A stretch of DNA of 64,000 nucleotides from the NCBI RefSeq assembly GCF_001949145.1, contig NW_019091384.1, positions 953,214 through 1,017,213 of the forward strand, read 5' to 3'. This stretch comes from Acanthaster planci (lineage: Eukaryota > Echinodermata > Asteroidea > Valvatida > Acanthasteridae). Positions within the stretch are counted from its first letter, which is position 1; every line of letters begins with the position of its first letter. This document shows, in pieces, positions 22,617 through 33,468 of this stretch. The position numbers and the translations under genes were made by a program. The notes below the pieces were generated by a model. It was not told where the DNA came from, ran no database searches, and worked only from the letters and a program-made list of their open reading frames with translations.

Positions 22617-23941
22617 CTCCACTCCCCTCATGAATTTGGTATGGGGGGAGGAACATAATGTCGAATGTCCCCTCCATGTTTTAAGCAAAGCAAAATACTC
22701 AAGGACTTGATGGATCGAGGATTTCCCCTTTTGAGTTTTATAAATGGAATAGGCCTAAGATAATAAACACGGTGTGCACCAAAAAGTGTAAATTGATGCC
22801 CCCCCCCCAATCGAGGAGAGATTTCCGCACATGAACTACTCTACAATGGTTTTAATAAAACGATGGAAAGCTAGTCATGCGCAAGGGTGGATTCAAAAAA
22901 CATTTTTCGCAGGGAGGAAAAAGTGTTGGGGGGGACAAAAATTGAAGATTGGAAATAAAAAGTTATGGTCTGCCTTGGGGTGAGGCTGTGGGTAGGAGGG
23001 AAAATGACTTAGGCCTACTCAAACAAATTGTCCCAAGTCTTATTAAGTTTAAAAATTGGCAAATGCATCTTTAAATTACAAATACAAATGTCCCCATTTC
23101 CTTTCGCCGTTCCCTTTCCCAGTCTGCAAATGGCCGCACACCCAGCATAAGGAAGACGGGCACAAAACACAGGCAAACAGAACCCCAAGAAACACGGACC
23201 CACACACACAAGTGTGTATTTGCCTGCAACTGAGGACCCCCTATTGTTCCTCTTTTGTTTGTACTTTAACCTTTTGAGAAGACCACCAATATGTTTTGTA
23301 CACAGTTGTCAATCGGGGACCCTCTGTCAATCGGGGACCTTATTGTCCTCTATTGTTCAGGGTCCCCAATTAAATGCAGAAACAAACTCATGTACACACA
23401 CCAGTGGCAAAGAATTCCCGAGTTACGCACGTGCGTACATATGCCAAAATTGAAAACATTAGCTGTGTGTTACTGCAATCATTAGAACTTTTCTCATTTA
23501 TAAACAGGCCTCATTTTGCTTTCTACTAACCATTCCTCCTTCTTGTCCCTTTTCCATGATGGTAGCGGCGCACGTGATGCAAGTCACTCCCTTAGGAAGG
23601 TCAGGATGAGGTGTGCCTGAGATATCCTCGCCTGCAGGCAGAGGGCAGTGGTTGTGACAAGTCATCGCTTTCTCAGCTGCCTCATTCTTCTCATTTTCCT
23701 CCTTGGATACGGCATCAACATCATCCACTGCTGTTGAGTCATCTTCAGAGACCTCTCTTGCTGGGTTGGGAGGCTGACGCTGGTCAATATTCCCGTATCG
23801 GAAGCACAGCTCTCCGTTCGTCATTCCGAAGTCGGACATGGTCGCGAGAAACTCATCCCTCCTTGCAAGACGAGGGTCGTTCAAGCGGTACCTTCTTGCT
23901 TTCCTCTGGCGGCCCATGCAGGAACTGGAGCCGATACCCAT
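22362..23941 (-). CDS. Small unrecognised protein with predicted N-myristoylation (2 exons)
   Basis: Proposed CDS on the minus strand: 23941-23531 then 22616-22362, 222 codons including the stop. The start ATG at 23941 gives MGIGSSSCMGRQRKARRYR: Gly2, Ser6 and Cys8 fit N-myristoylation plus possible palmitoylation, followed by a basic patch. A charged middle (Asp/Glu-rich, about residues 60-95) and a Cys/His cluster (CHNHCPLP and CITC) follow. The second exon is polar with a run of alanines and ends EKGVQGI. The donor ATG|GTTAGT is good; the acceptor is uncertain because only one AG (before TATTTG) keeps phase and it lies behind other AGs. I recognise no family. A membrane-anchored adaptor is a guess. 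Confidence 0.5.
22617..23530. other. Putative intron of the small-protein gene
   Basis: No further exon recognised. It contains a C10 run near 22799-22808 and a short direct repeat of 'tcaatcggggacc' near 23308-23340. Confidence 0.35.
23531..23941 (-). CDS. Small-protein gene exon 1
   Basis: 411 nt, 137 codons, ending GGAATG|GTTAGT in phase 0. The upstream in-frame TTG at 23950 is not a likely start; the ATG at 23941 gives the acylation motif. The composition (DPRLARRDEFL, FRYGNIDQR) looks like real protein. Confidence 0.6.
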
Positions 23942-24269
23942 ATTTAGCAATTTACATGTATAACCGGAATATTATCGACAGAAAATCCTTCTTTCAGTAA
24001 TGCTTAATGTGGGTAGTACTTGAAACAAAATTTTTTTTGGCGGACAACTAAACCATCGATTATCGGACTTGTGAAAGATGGAACGCGGAAATTTGAAGTT
24101 TAGAGCTTTTTGCGCGTTCTATGCGGCTTAAAGATGTACACGCAGTTATTATTAGAGAGGTTCGGCAGAAGTCACACGCACGTCCGTCCCCGTACTGTGT
24201 GCACATTCACGTATGAGCTGTGCCAAATAATATCAAGGTGCGCTGCGCTCGCGTCACGACGCGCCCTGA
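23942..24269. other. Upstream flank of the small-protein gene
   Basis: GC content rises near 24100-24260. It presumably holds the promoter of the minus-strand gene. No specific element could be assigned. Confidence 0.3.
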
Positions 24270-24818
24270 AGTTGTTCATGGTTGTCTAGAGAAGTATGGA
24301 AGGGCTGCGCAGCACTGTGATCAAAATATTGACAAGAATACAACATAAAATCAGTGCTCTGGAATATGTGCTCGCCGAGCTTTCGGTAACTGAGTACCTT
24401 CTTCAGGGCAAGCAGATTCAGTGCTGAATGAACAAGGAAAAACATACGCTCATTCCCCCTGGATGCAGCGTTCCAAGTTCGAAGTTGACGCGCTGTTCCA
24501 GTTCCGTACACTGTACATCAGATGACGCTTTCCGCAGAATGCAGACACTTGCGTCACCGAGAGTATGTGGCAGCGCGCAAAAAGTGCTGCGCAACAGTGA
24601 GACCAGGTGTTTGTTGGCGCACACTGCGCAAGTGTTCCGCGAAGCGGTCACTAAGGCGAACGCTTGGTCTCTCCGATGTACAGTACAAGTTTACCACAGC
24701 GACGACATGTAATGCAATAAACCACATTAATAGTAATGCATGTATGATCCCCGCATATTCTGGAGCTACCGAGGGGGCCGACGACCCACGAGCTGTCAAT
24801 AAACTATGATGGGGCAAG
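24270..24818 (-). mobile_element. Penelope-like element 3' fragment, minus strand
   Basis: Read on the minus strand, this matches the 3' part of the element at about 61.9-62.4 kb: the CRRCGK-type Cys motif, the GIY-YIG endonuclease region (RFAEHLRSVRQQTPG), VCILRKASSDVQ, and the tail ending near 'gcgcagcccttccata'. Small insertions and deletions break the frame. It is a dead fragment. Confidence 0.75.
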
Positions 24819-25090
24819 TGCTCACATATCACCCTGGAAACATCCTGGTACGAAATGTTCTTCTCAAACATTTTCGTACACTCCGAAATTATGCGGCTAC
24901 AGCTTCCATTTTCACCGAACCCCCGATTTGCGCGTTTAGGCGCGATCGTTCTGTCGGGGACATGTTTGTACAATCCCAGTTGGATTCTGTCTAGCCGTCA
25001 AAAGCAGGCAGCAATTCCCCTTGTTAGCACCTAAGATGTAACACCCGCCCCATCATAGTTAACAGCCCGTTGGTCGTCGGCCTTGTGGAC
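24819..25090 (+). mobile_element. Penelope-like element internal fragment, plus strand
   Basis: Matches about 61665-61940 of the larger copy: the region between RT and endonuclease (HPGNILVRNVLLKHFRTLRN, then FRRDRSVGDM). It starts where the minus-strand fragment starts, so the two lie head to head. Similarity fades near 25090. Confidence 0.7.
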
Positions 25091-25312
25091 AGGTGATACG
25101 CTCGCGTTACATACTTCTTCGACCAATAGGGTGTCAGGATTCGCCAAATACACGTGCTTGTCAAGCTGAAGAATGTACGTGTACGCTGCCACTGCTGTGA
25201 TGGCGTCAGATCGGATTAGTCTATATGGTCACAGATGATTGTGCTGTATCATCACGCATCCTCTGTGGGTGTGGTTTACTGTTCCAGAGGTATGGAACAA
25301 CTTTAGCCATAT

Positions 25313-25475
25313 GCAGCAAGGTATGAGACGGAGAGAACCCCCCTGCTTTGTGTTGGTCATTGTCTCTCAGGAATCTGGGGAATTCCTTTCAGACATCTTG
25401 GGGGATGTGTTAAGTAACAGTAGTCTAGAATGTGTATAGGGATTGGACATGTTGGGGGTACCCCTCGGTCTCTGG
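25313..25475 (+). repeat. Palindromic repeat family, copy 1
   Basis: Begins gcaaggtatgagacggagag and ends in the related inverse (gggggtacccctcggtctc). Its interior (ttgtgttggtcattg; aacacatccccc in reverse) reappears in reverse complement at 27172-27335. Confidence 0.65.
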
Positions 25476-25547
25476 GTATAACTTTAGCAGCAGCATCCTC
25501 GACCAGTTGAGCTCAACCCCCGAACGTTTTTATTGTTCAAAACTTTC

Positions 25548-25698
25548 TAAGCATTTTCAAAACGAGAGTGGAGTCGACTTCAGTTTCGCTGGTTCCAGTC
25601 AGAGCTTGAACATGTGGTTTCGAACGCTGCTTAAAAATTGCTGGAACCAGCGAAACCAAAGTCTAAGCCAAATCCACTTGTTTCGAAAACGCTTTATG
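25548..25698. repeat. Foldback element with a perfect 16-bp inner stem
   Basis: gtttcgctggttccag (25583-25598) pairs perfectly with ctggaaccagcgaaac (25641-25656), 42 nt apart. Weaker pairing extends outward to about 25548 and 25698. No coding content. Confidence 0.6.
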
Positions 25699-25790
25699 GT
25701 TTTACATACACCCTACTGTGGTTAGTGTTATGAAAACGAAGATACAATCAAAGACATGCGTCCATACGTCTGTGGATACAAAACAGGCGT

Positions 25791-25944
25791 TTCACAACAG
25801 TGCGACCTCAAGAGTTTGCAACGCATTGGCCAATCACAATGAGAGAAACCTGTCGACCCAGTGCCCGTTTACAAAGGGTCGACAGGTTTCGCATGTTGTG
25901 ATTGGCCACCGCGTTGCAAACTCTTCGAGGCGCACTATTGTGAA
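25791..25944. repeat. Large imperfect palindrome (69-bp arms, 16-nt loop)
   Basis: Arms 25791-25859 and 25876-25944 are reverse complements at about 58 of 69 positions by eye. The innermost 13 bp (aaacctgtcgacc and its complement) are perfect. This is a MITE-type foldback, or less likely a long hairpin RNA. Confidence 0.75.
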
Positions 25945-26013
25945 TCGCTCGTATTATACATCTACATCTTAAACTGCCAGCTGTGATGGCCATACATCTC
26001 GGCTCCCATTTGA

Positions 26014-26097
26014 AGCAAGATATGGGACGGAGAGAACCCCCCCCCGCCTTTGTGTTGGTCATTGTTTGATCGNTACCCCTCCGTCCCATATCTTGTC
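26014..26097. repeat. Palindromic repeat family, copy 2 (short)
   Basis: Ends caagatatgggacggag and ctccgtcccatatcttg are perfect 17-bp inverted repeats. The interior matches copies 1 and 3 but is shortened. A single N at 26073 marks an ambiguous base or small join. Confidence 0.65.
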
Positions 26098-26395
26098 TGA
26101 TATACCAGCTCCTGTGCACGACACAACAGGAGACGGTGTTTTATTTTTTATTATACAACTGTCCAGGAAAGGGCTCCACCATGTCTTTTCTTTTGCATGG
26201 GAAATGGTTTTTGAGAGGAGACTAGTCTCCATGCTTAACCTGTTGTAATGTGGGGCTTCGTTTAAAACAAAATATCCCCAGAGCCACGATTATAACCTTT
26301 ATTCAAGTTTGATTTCCTCAGTGTGTTGTATAAAAAAGAGAAGAAAAAGCAAATCGCAACCAGGTGGGGGAGGGGGTCGAGCATCATGAGCTACT

Positions 26396-26417
26396 TGTGT
26401 GTGTGTGTGTGTGTGTG
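26396..26417. repeat. (TG)11 microsatellite
   Basis: Eleven uninterrupted TG units. Confidence 0.9.
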
Positions 26418-26959
26418 GATGGCGGTAAGTCCGCCTCCCCCCCCGACAAATTTTCGGTCTGTCACGGCACCTCACTCTGCTTCTTTGCAGTGTGTACATG
26501 TACTTTGCAGTTCTCAGTTTCTGGACCGGACAACGGAGGCCTCAATAACATTCGTTTCCCGCGTTTCGCAGTACAGCGGGAAATAAATGTACACATAGAC
26601 ATTTCCTTAATTGACCCTAATTTTCTGGTATGTGCGTCAAATCATATTGGAAATGGATTTGGGAAGGTTATATAATCAGCTTGCCCCAATTTTAGCTACT
26701 ACGTAGCTGTAAGAGAATTGGTTGTGTTAGTGCATAAAATGGTTAACCAGAAGTTACAGGGATTAAGGGAGGAGAGGTGGCTAACACTTCTTACAGCTTA
26801 ATTTAAGATTGAGAAGCTTTAATGCCGTGGATATCCCGTAACAAACGGTGTTAAAGGAGAGGTAGCAGTCGACATTTACTTCATACTGTTTAATTTTCTA
26901 CACAATGAATGTACATTTAACCTATCCTCAAATGGTTTATTCACTGATCGTGCCTGTAA

Positions 26960-27112
26960 ATACTTAAAGAACACTTCTAAGGAAAATACGTTTTCTCTGA
27001 TTTTATCTTTTATCTGTTCAAATAAATATGGAAGCATCCAAATCGAGTGCAGTGTCGTTTTTCTTCAGAACTCAACTATAACAAGCTTAAAAGGGCTTTT
27101 TCCTCTGTTCAT
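26960..27112. repeat. Left arm of a nested inverted repeat
   Basis: Matches 27422-27572 in reverse complement: shared blocks include ctgttcaaataaatatggaa, ctcaactataacaagct and ctgttcatgcc. The spacer between the arms contains copy 3 of the palindromic family. Confidence 0.65.
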
Positions 27113-27171
27113 GCCAAGATGCGAATTCTGAATGAAGATTGCATCATTCTGAGCTGAGAAAACTATACCAG

Positions 27172-27335
27172 GCAAGATATGGGACGGAGGGGTACCCCCC
27201 CAGTCCAATCCCTATGCGCACCTCAGCCTAGTGTTACTTAACACATCCCCCTAGATGTCTGAAAAGAATTCCTGAGATACCAGTATAATGACCAATACAA
27301 AAGCGGGGGTGTTCTCTGTTCCATAGTCTGCTTCA
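27172..27335 (-). repeat. Palindromic repeat family, copy 3
   Basis: Starts gcaagatatgggacggaggg and is largely the reverse complement of copy 1 (gtccaatccctat, ttacttaacacatccccc, atgaccaa). It lies between the arms of a second inverted repeat. Confidence 0.65.
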
Positions 27336-27421
27336 TATGGAGAAAACGAGGGGAACCCTCGCCCTGTGTTCGTTGTGAATAAACCCTGTGCATGCCAAAT
27401 AATGCATGTAGCCATTGTTTG

Positions 27422-27572
27422 GCATGAACAGAAAAAAAAACCCTTTTGAGCTTGTTATAGTTGAGCTATGAAGACAAATGACACTGCATACGAGTTGAAT
27501 GCTTCCATATTTATTTGAACAGATAAAATCTAAGAAAACGTGTTTTCCTTTGAGGTGCTCTTTGATAAAGCC
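27422..27572. repeat. Right arm of the nested inverted repeat
   Basis: Reverse complement of 26960-27112 with a number of substitutions and small indels. Together the arms and copy 3 make a 610-bp composite foldback. Confidence 0.65.
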
Positions 27573-27734
27573 CGGGCGACTGTGGATCGCCTAGCGCTTG
27601 GCTCTCACCAATAAGATCATTAGTTCAGTGTCTTTTGCGCGCGTAAGTGGAGTAAAGATAAGACTGGCAATAGTTCACCCTTTCTCCCACAAATTGAGTA
27701 GGTGAGTGAGAAACCAGCCCAGGGCATAAAGGCG

Positions 27735-27835
27735 CCTTTCCATAATGCTTGCGCCAGGCGTTGCGCATCCGTCAAAATCGCTCCCGGAGCGATTTTGACG
27801 GCCGAACGCAACGCACACGTATGGGTCGTTTTTGT
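27735..27835. repeat. Foldback with perfect 16-bp stem and 1-nt centre
   Basis: ccgtcaaaatcgctcc (27769-27784) and ggagcgattttgacgg (27786-27801) are perfect complements around a single C. gcgttgcg and cgcaacgc extend the pairing on either side. Probably a MITE relic. Confidence 0.6.
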
Positions 27836-27839
27836 GTCC

Positions 27840-30800
27840 GTATACTAAAAGCGAAAAGCATTCACGCATCGTGTACGCAACACACCCAAAAACGTACATG
27901 TAGAAATCTGCCTTAATTAAGGCGGAGGGCGTTCAAACGGTTCGGTTCTAACCGCCTTCGACAAGCCGGTCAATAATACCGTTGTAAGTTTGAGGATCAA
28001 ATATTCTCTTGGAAATCTGGAGAGACTGATTTTGTGAGAAATTTAGGGAAATCACGGAAATTGTATCCTTGATAATATTAAATTACGAACGATACAAACA
28101 ATGCAAATACAAAAAACGAAAAAGACAAAAGTACAAAAAAAGAAAGGGGTAAGAAAAAGTGATTGTAGTAAAGCTGACGATTTCGTGGGTCAAAAAACTT
28201 AAAACTGCCTGTTTTATTTACAGTTCCGAATCATGATCTTTTGATACTATAACAGCATTTTTCGGACGGGAGAGGGCGGTACAAACGGGGGCCTGCCCCC
28301 CCCCTAGGCTTTATAACTAGTGCAGAGTACATAAAGAAATATAAATTTTCGTCTCCCTACCTTCGTATAATTTGGTTCTGGACCCGCCCCTGATGCACTA
28401 CAGACATCGACTTTGACAAAACGAGTCATACTGAGTTGAGGAATGAAGTTGAAACAAACGTTCAGAATGTTTTACTAAAATGTTAACTAATAATCTTCTT
28501 TCTACACAGATAAACTAAGTACAAACGAGCTAGGTGTTATGCACAAATAGTACACACTACTTTAGTCGTACACATCAGCATCCAGCTCATTGCGGTGCAA
28601 GTGATTTGAGCCATACCGTTACTGTTATCACAGGCCACAAATTTACCGTTGCATTTTACTGCAAAATGCATCTTTATGTTTTTAATTTCCCAAAGACAAG
28701 GCCTGCATGCACCTTTGTTTAAATGGGGCAGAAATACACAAACACATTTCCGTAAGTTACCACTGGCTGATATAACGTCTCCTTCACCATGAACTGACAC
28801 TGAGGTAATCTCATTTGTGCGCATTTTAGAGAACCGAGGCATTCTCGTTCACACGAACTGGAACCCGGTACAACGTGGCACTTCTTGCGCGCACTCCGTG
28901 CATTTTCCCTTTCCGAAATTGTTCTGACATCGCAGTTTTCCACAATTGAAACCCACTTGCAACTGAGTGTTAGTTATAGTTCGTGGTGTCGATGAAATTC
29001 CCACTTGTCTGTGGCAGAATTAGAGACTTTTCCTTTTCCTTTTGACGTGCAATGCCCGTGTATGCAGGTAACTTGAGCCACGGCAGCTGACTAGAGTGCA
29101 GTCTTCTTAATAAAAATCCCCCAAATACTTAATACTTGACTTTTAATTAAACAGTAACAAACAACCACAAAACGAACTCCAATAGCATTCAATAAAAATC
29201 AGAATTACATCAAAATTATTAGTGCTTTGTTGTAGATTAACTTTTTCAAATTTTTGTTAATCAGAATAATATTTTCCATCGCATGGACAATTTAAACCTC
29301 CTTGGCACACCATATCACTGAGCTTATCAACTCTCAAATTCACTCAGAACAGCAGTTACATCCGATATGTATCTACAAATTTACAATTTCATTTAGTGGC
29401 ACAAATCCTCATGGACAGAATCATCATACTCTTTGCTGTTTTGTACGTCTTAGACCGTAGTAAGGCCAACATTCTTATTAGTCGGATTACGAACCCGCCC
29501 ATTCCAAAAAATGCAATTTTAGAACAAAATTAAATGGTAAAAATGACTTTTCCTGACAGTAGATTTTCGTAATGGTTTGAAAACAAAAATAACGGGTCAA
29601 ATAAATTTGTTTTTCTCCTCTGACCCTGATAATTTAAATCCTGGGGGACAATGGAACTTTAAGAGTTTCAGTGAAAAAAGACTTTCTTTCGGCCCTCTGA
29701 CCCTGCAAATTTCATGCCATGTTCGTAACTCAATGACTTAAAATGCTGGCCTTGTAACAGAAGCCGACACGGGGGAAGAATTTCTATTTTTATTTCGTAA
29801 CAAACTGAGCGAGGTACATCCCACTGAGCAAGCAAAATGCTAGACCATACAGTTTCATGACTTGTCCAAATAGTTTATTGCCTTTAATTTTATTGAGCAA
29901 TGCTTCTTGAGATTAAATTATGAGAACAATTCTTTGACTGTGAAAACATTTTGGCAAGTTAAAGTACGTTACCAGCAAGAGAAACCAGTCAGTGTGTTTT
30001 GCTTTCGCTGGTTCTTGACTTCTGGAAACTGTTAAGAAATATTACAATGTTCAAAAACAATGGCCCTTAAGATAAAGAGCTTCAAAGGTATATATACATG
30101 TACATGTATACGGCTAATGTCACAGTGTGGAGCACATGCACTGATAGCCAATTCATCATAAATGTGAAATAAAAAGAAATCCTATGTTTTTTAAAAACTT
30201 CTCAGATTCCAACTCACAACGAATATTGTCCAAATACTTGCACTCTTGCTATGCTTGAATTATTTCCACAGACATCACGACAAATTCCTTCACTGTTTTG
30301 ATTAGCTGCTAAATTTTTAATGTCTTCATAAAGTTTAACAAGTCTTTTAAGTTTGCATTCAAAAACACACAACAGAGGTCACTTTAATGTTCCACGAGGA
30401 CCAGATGACTTACGAGTGGGAAAAACAGGCCACTATATTACACATTAAATCTACAGACCTCTGTACTGATGACGCCACATGTTTACGTGTACACTTTCCT
30501 TTATACACTGTATGGTGCTCAGTGGACCATAAGCTCCCACTGGCTCTATACCTAAGTGCAGATGTAAACAAAGTGTGACATCATCAGTACATGCAGACCT
30601 ATTCCACGAGGGATCTTGGCAGCATTATAAAAAGGAAAAACATCTCCAAAAATGCATCACTGATATACAATACATTCTGCGTCAGTTCAACAAATAAGTT
30701 GAAGGCATGGACTGGTCCAAACTGAAACAGCTCTGTCTATATGAAGAGCTGATTTACATTAGAAGGAGAAAAAACAACCATTTAAAGGCTGCTTCATACT

Positions 30801-32968
30801 TCAAGTGAATGCAAAAACTAAGCAAACTGGATGTCACAAAACGTTTACAGCAAAATTTAGAAGACTAAATTTAGGGCTAAAATGTGTTCAACTTTTGCAA
30901 ATTCATGGCACAATCATTTAATCTGATATCAGAGTTCACACTCCTGTTTGCTCTTGCGCCTTTACAAATTGGTTACTTCAAATTGGAACTGTAAATTGAG
31001 CAAAATAGGTTAAGTTTCCATTTTTCGTTAAACCAAACTTACATGCCCCTGTAATTCCCAAACTAATGTTTTCTTCCCACTTTCAAGAGCAATATCCATA
31101 AACATCCCCTCTAAACATCACTGGGCGTTCAATCCTATTACCACTACTTGCACTGCATGTACTACTTACACCATGGGGAAACATTACTTTTAAGTACATG
31201 TGAATATTTTTCCTGGAATGTCTAAACACAATGCCACAGGGTAAATGATCAGCTTGTCCTGCTTATAAACTAACTTTGTTGCTCTCCATGCAGGCCATCC
31301 TACATGTATTCTAAGTATTACATTAATTCGGTGTAAACAACTAAACACTTTACTCAGTTTTCTTGTCATAGCAAAAGAAGACTACTACTGGCTGATGGTT
31401 TCTGGCATATACAAGAACTACAGAGATGGCCAACATGTCTTCCATTATCACTTCAGAGAATTTGAGAAATGCATGCATGTTACACAACACATTAATAAAA
31501 AAAATGTGAATCACTGGAGAGTTTACATGTACTCTTTCCTTTTATGATCATCAGTGGGTGTAAATTTTCTTGCAATTTTTTCTTTACGCAATACAAAAGG
31601 CAAAATAAATTGAGTTACATCTGGAGCTTGGACGGCATAAAGCAACTCAAATCTAGCAGTGGCCAGCATACATAGGTACATGTATATGTATGCTGTTAAG
31701 TGTGAAAATTAAAGACACATGCATGTACTGTACAGTTCGCAATACACAAGTAAGGTAATCAGGGAAAATCAGTGTTTGAGTTCAGGCAGTCTGTGCTTGT
31801 ATGTTCATGAACAGCTTGATTTGTTGCTTGTGGGTTGGGGCCACTCAAATGCCAGGAACGTAAAATCAACTGGTAGTTGGTGGCAAGCAATATGCAACGT
31901 GGCAACATCCATGTACGTTCTTCGAGGGTCAATGTTTGGATAACTGGGCTGAATTCTTTTCTATTTAAACAGGAACATTCACTTCTGTTAATTTGTGAAA
32001 AATTCTCCGGCTTTGTAAGCCATCTTGCTATTTTTTGCAGCTGTTTAAAAATCAAGATCTCACGAGTTTTTCTGTGAGTTCCTATAAAACCCTGATGAGG
32101 AGTTGGTGTGTGATGCTGTTCCGAGAACAGTGTTCTTGGGTCATGATGTTCCCGCTGTTCGAGCACAAAAACAAGATACCCGTGTCAAGAATTGGCCACT
32201 CAAACTCGACCATAGTGCATAAAGATGAACAGATTACATGTACATTCTAGAAAGGGAAAATCTTGTCCCCAAACTAGTTTTGATCAAACAGCTTTTCTTT
32301 TCAGGTGATCTGGCTCAAACCTGGAATGTCCATTTGATCACGGTGAACAAAGAGATCATATAAATACTTCTAGAAGGGACCTTGGCCTCAGCTGTAAATT
32401 GGTATGAAGAATTCATAAAGTTTCTCACATCATGCAAACAGGTTTCCAAAATTGCAACACATATATAAAAAAAAAATTTGCAAAAACTACAGGAAAATTT
32501 CTGATCATTTAATAAATTAATACTGATTTGGAAAGAATGTAGACACTAAGTCTTGGAGCAAGACTGGAACAAGACTGGACTCCCAAATTTCAAATCCTAC
32601 TGGAAGCCAGGATCAAAAAGCTGTAACAGTGCAGGATTTAATTTGGACACCAAAATGTTGCCTTGCCTTAGACTTTTCTTGGAGAACAAACCTTGAAACG
32701 TCAGGGAATTTACATTATCAATGAGTGAAATCAATGTGCAAGTGGAACGAACCAGGGAATTCATGTTTGTTTTCATCATCAATAGCTTGACTTCTAACCT
32801 AGTCCAAACTTTCGTCTAAGTATGTGCACTATCCTTAAAGTCTATCCAAATGGATGATTTTCACCTTTATACATGTAGAGTGACAACCTGTTGCTCCATA
32901 TTATGATTGTCTTAGCTAGCAGTAAATAACCCAAACATATACAATTTAGCCAACACCTTTCAAAGTCA
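27840..32968. other. Gene-free AT-rich stretch; possible LCLAT1 3' UTR at its right end
   Basis: No exon with a recognisable product on either strand. The right end follows the stop codon of the minus-strand acyltransferase and probably includes its 3' UTR; an ATTAAA on the minus strand at about 32636-32641 is one candidate signal. One foldback (30452-30602) stands out. Confidence 0.4.
30452..30602. repeat. Foldback of about 150 bp
   Basis: The left part (acagacctctgtactgatga, then cgccacatgtttac) is an imperfect inverse of the right part (gtaaacaaagtgtgacatca, then tcagtacatgcagacct). The centre also pairs (tatggt / accata). No coding content. Confidence 0.5.
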
Positions 32969-33468
32969 CTATGATCTTCTCTCCTTCTGTTTGTAAAACC
33001 ATCGACACGATTCCATGATACTTGTCTCAACCCCTCCCCGAACCACCAACTGATAAATGAAGTAGATGGTGCCCACCAACAAGTACCACCTCGCTAGTAC
33101 GGAGTACCACAGCAGGATAAACACAGCGAGTAGAAACACCAGCCAGTACAGTACAGCTAGGTACAGCGTCCTCCGGTCAGACTCCAGGGTGTGGGTCTCG
33201 CCACCGTCCCCCTCTCCGCCTGGAAATACGAGGCAGTCCTTGCCGCCCGAGTAGAAGGCCCCCAGGGCGGCCTCTTTGGCCCGCCACCGTTCTAGGCACC
33301 AGGACTCCAGACCCTCCTTGCTGGCGGGAAGACTGGACTGCGGGTGCCGCCGGATATGGAAGTTGACCCTGGTGGGTAGGTTGCCCACGACCATGTTCAG
33401 CTCACCGTGCTCAGGGATGAGGTCTGGGTAGGTGACAGTCACGTCGTACATGGTATCCAGGAGGTTTT
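32969..33468 (-). CDS. LCLAT1: LCLAT1 exon 5 (C-terminal)
   Basis: Acceptor cactgtgcag. It begins KNLLDTMYDVTVTYPDL, continues with NFHIRRHP and a WCLERWRAKE block, then two hydrophobic helices (LYLAVLYWLVFLLAVFILLW; WYLLVGTIYFIYQLVV) and a basic end. Stop at 32969-32971. Confidence 0.9.
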
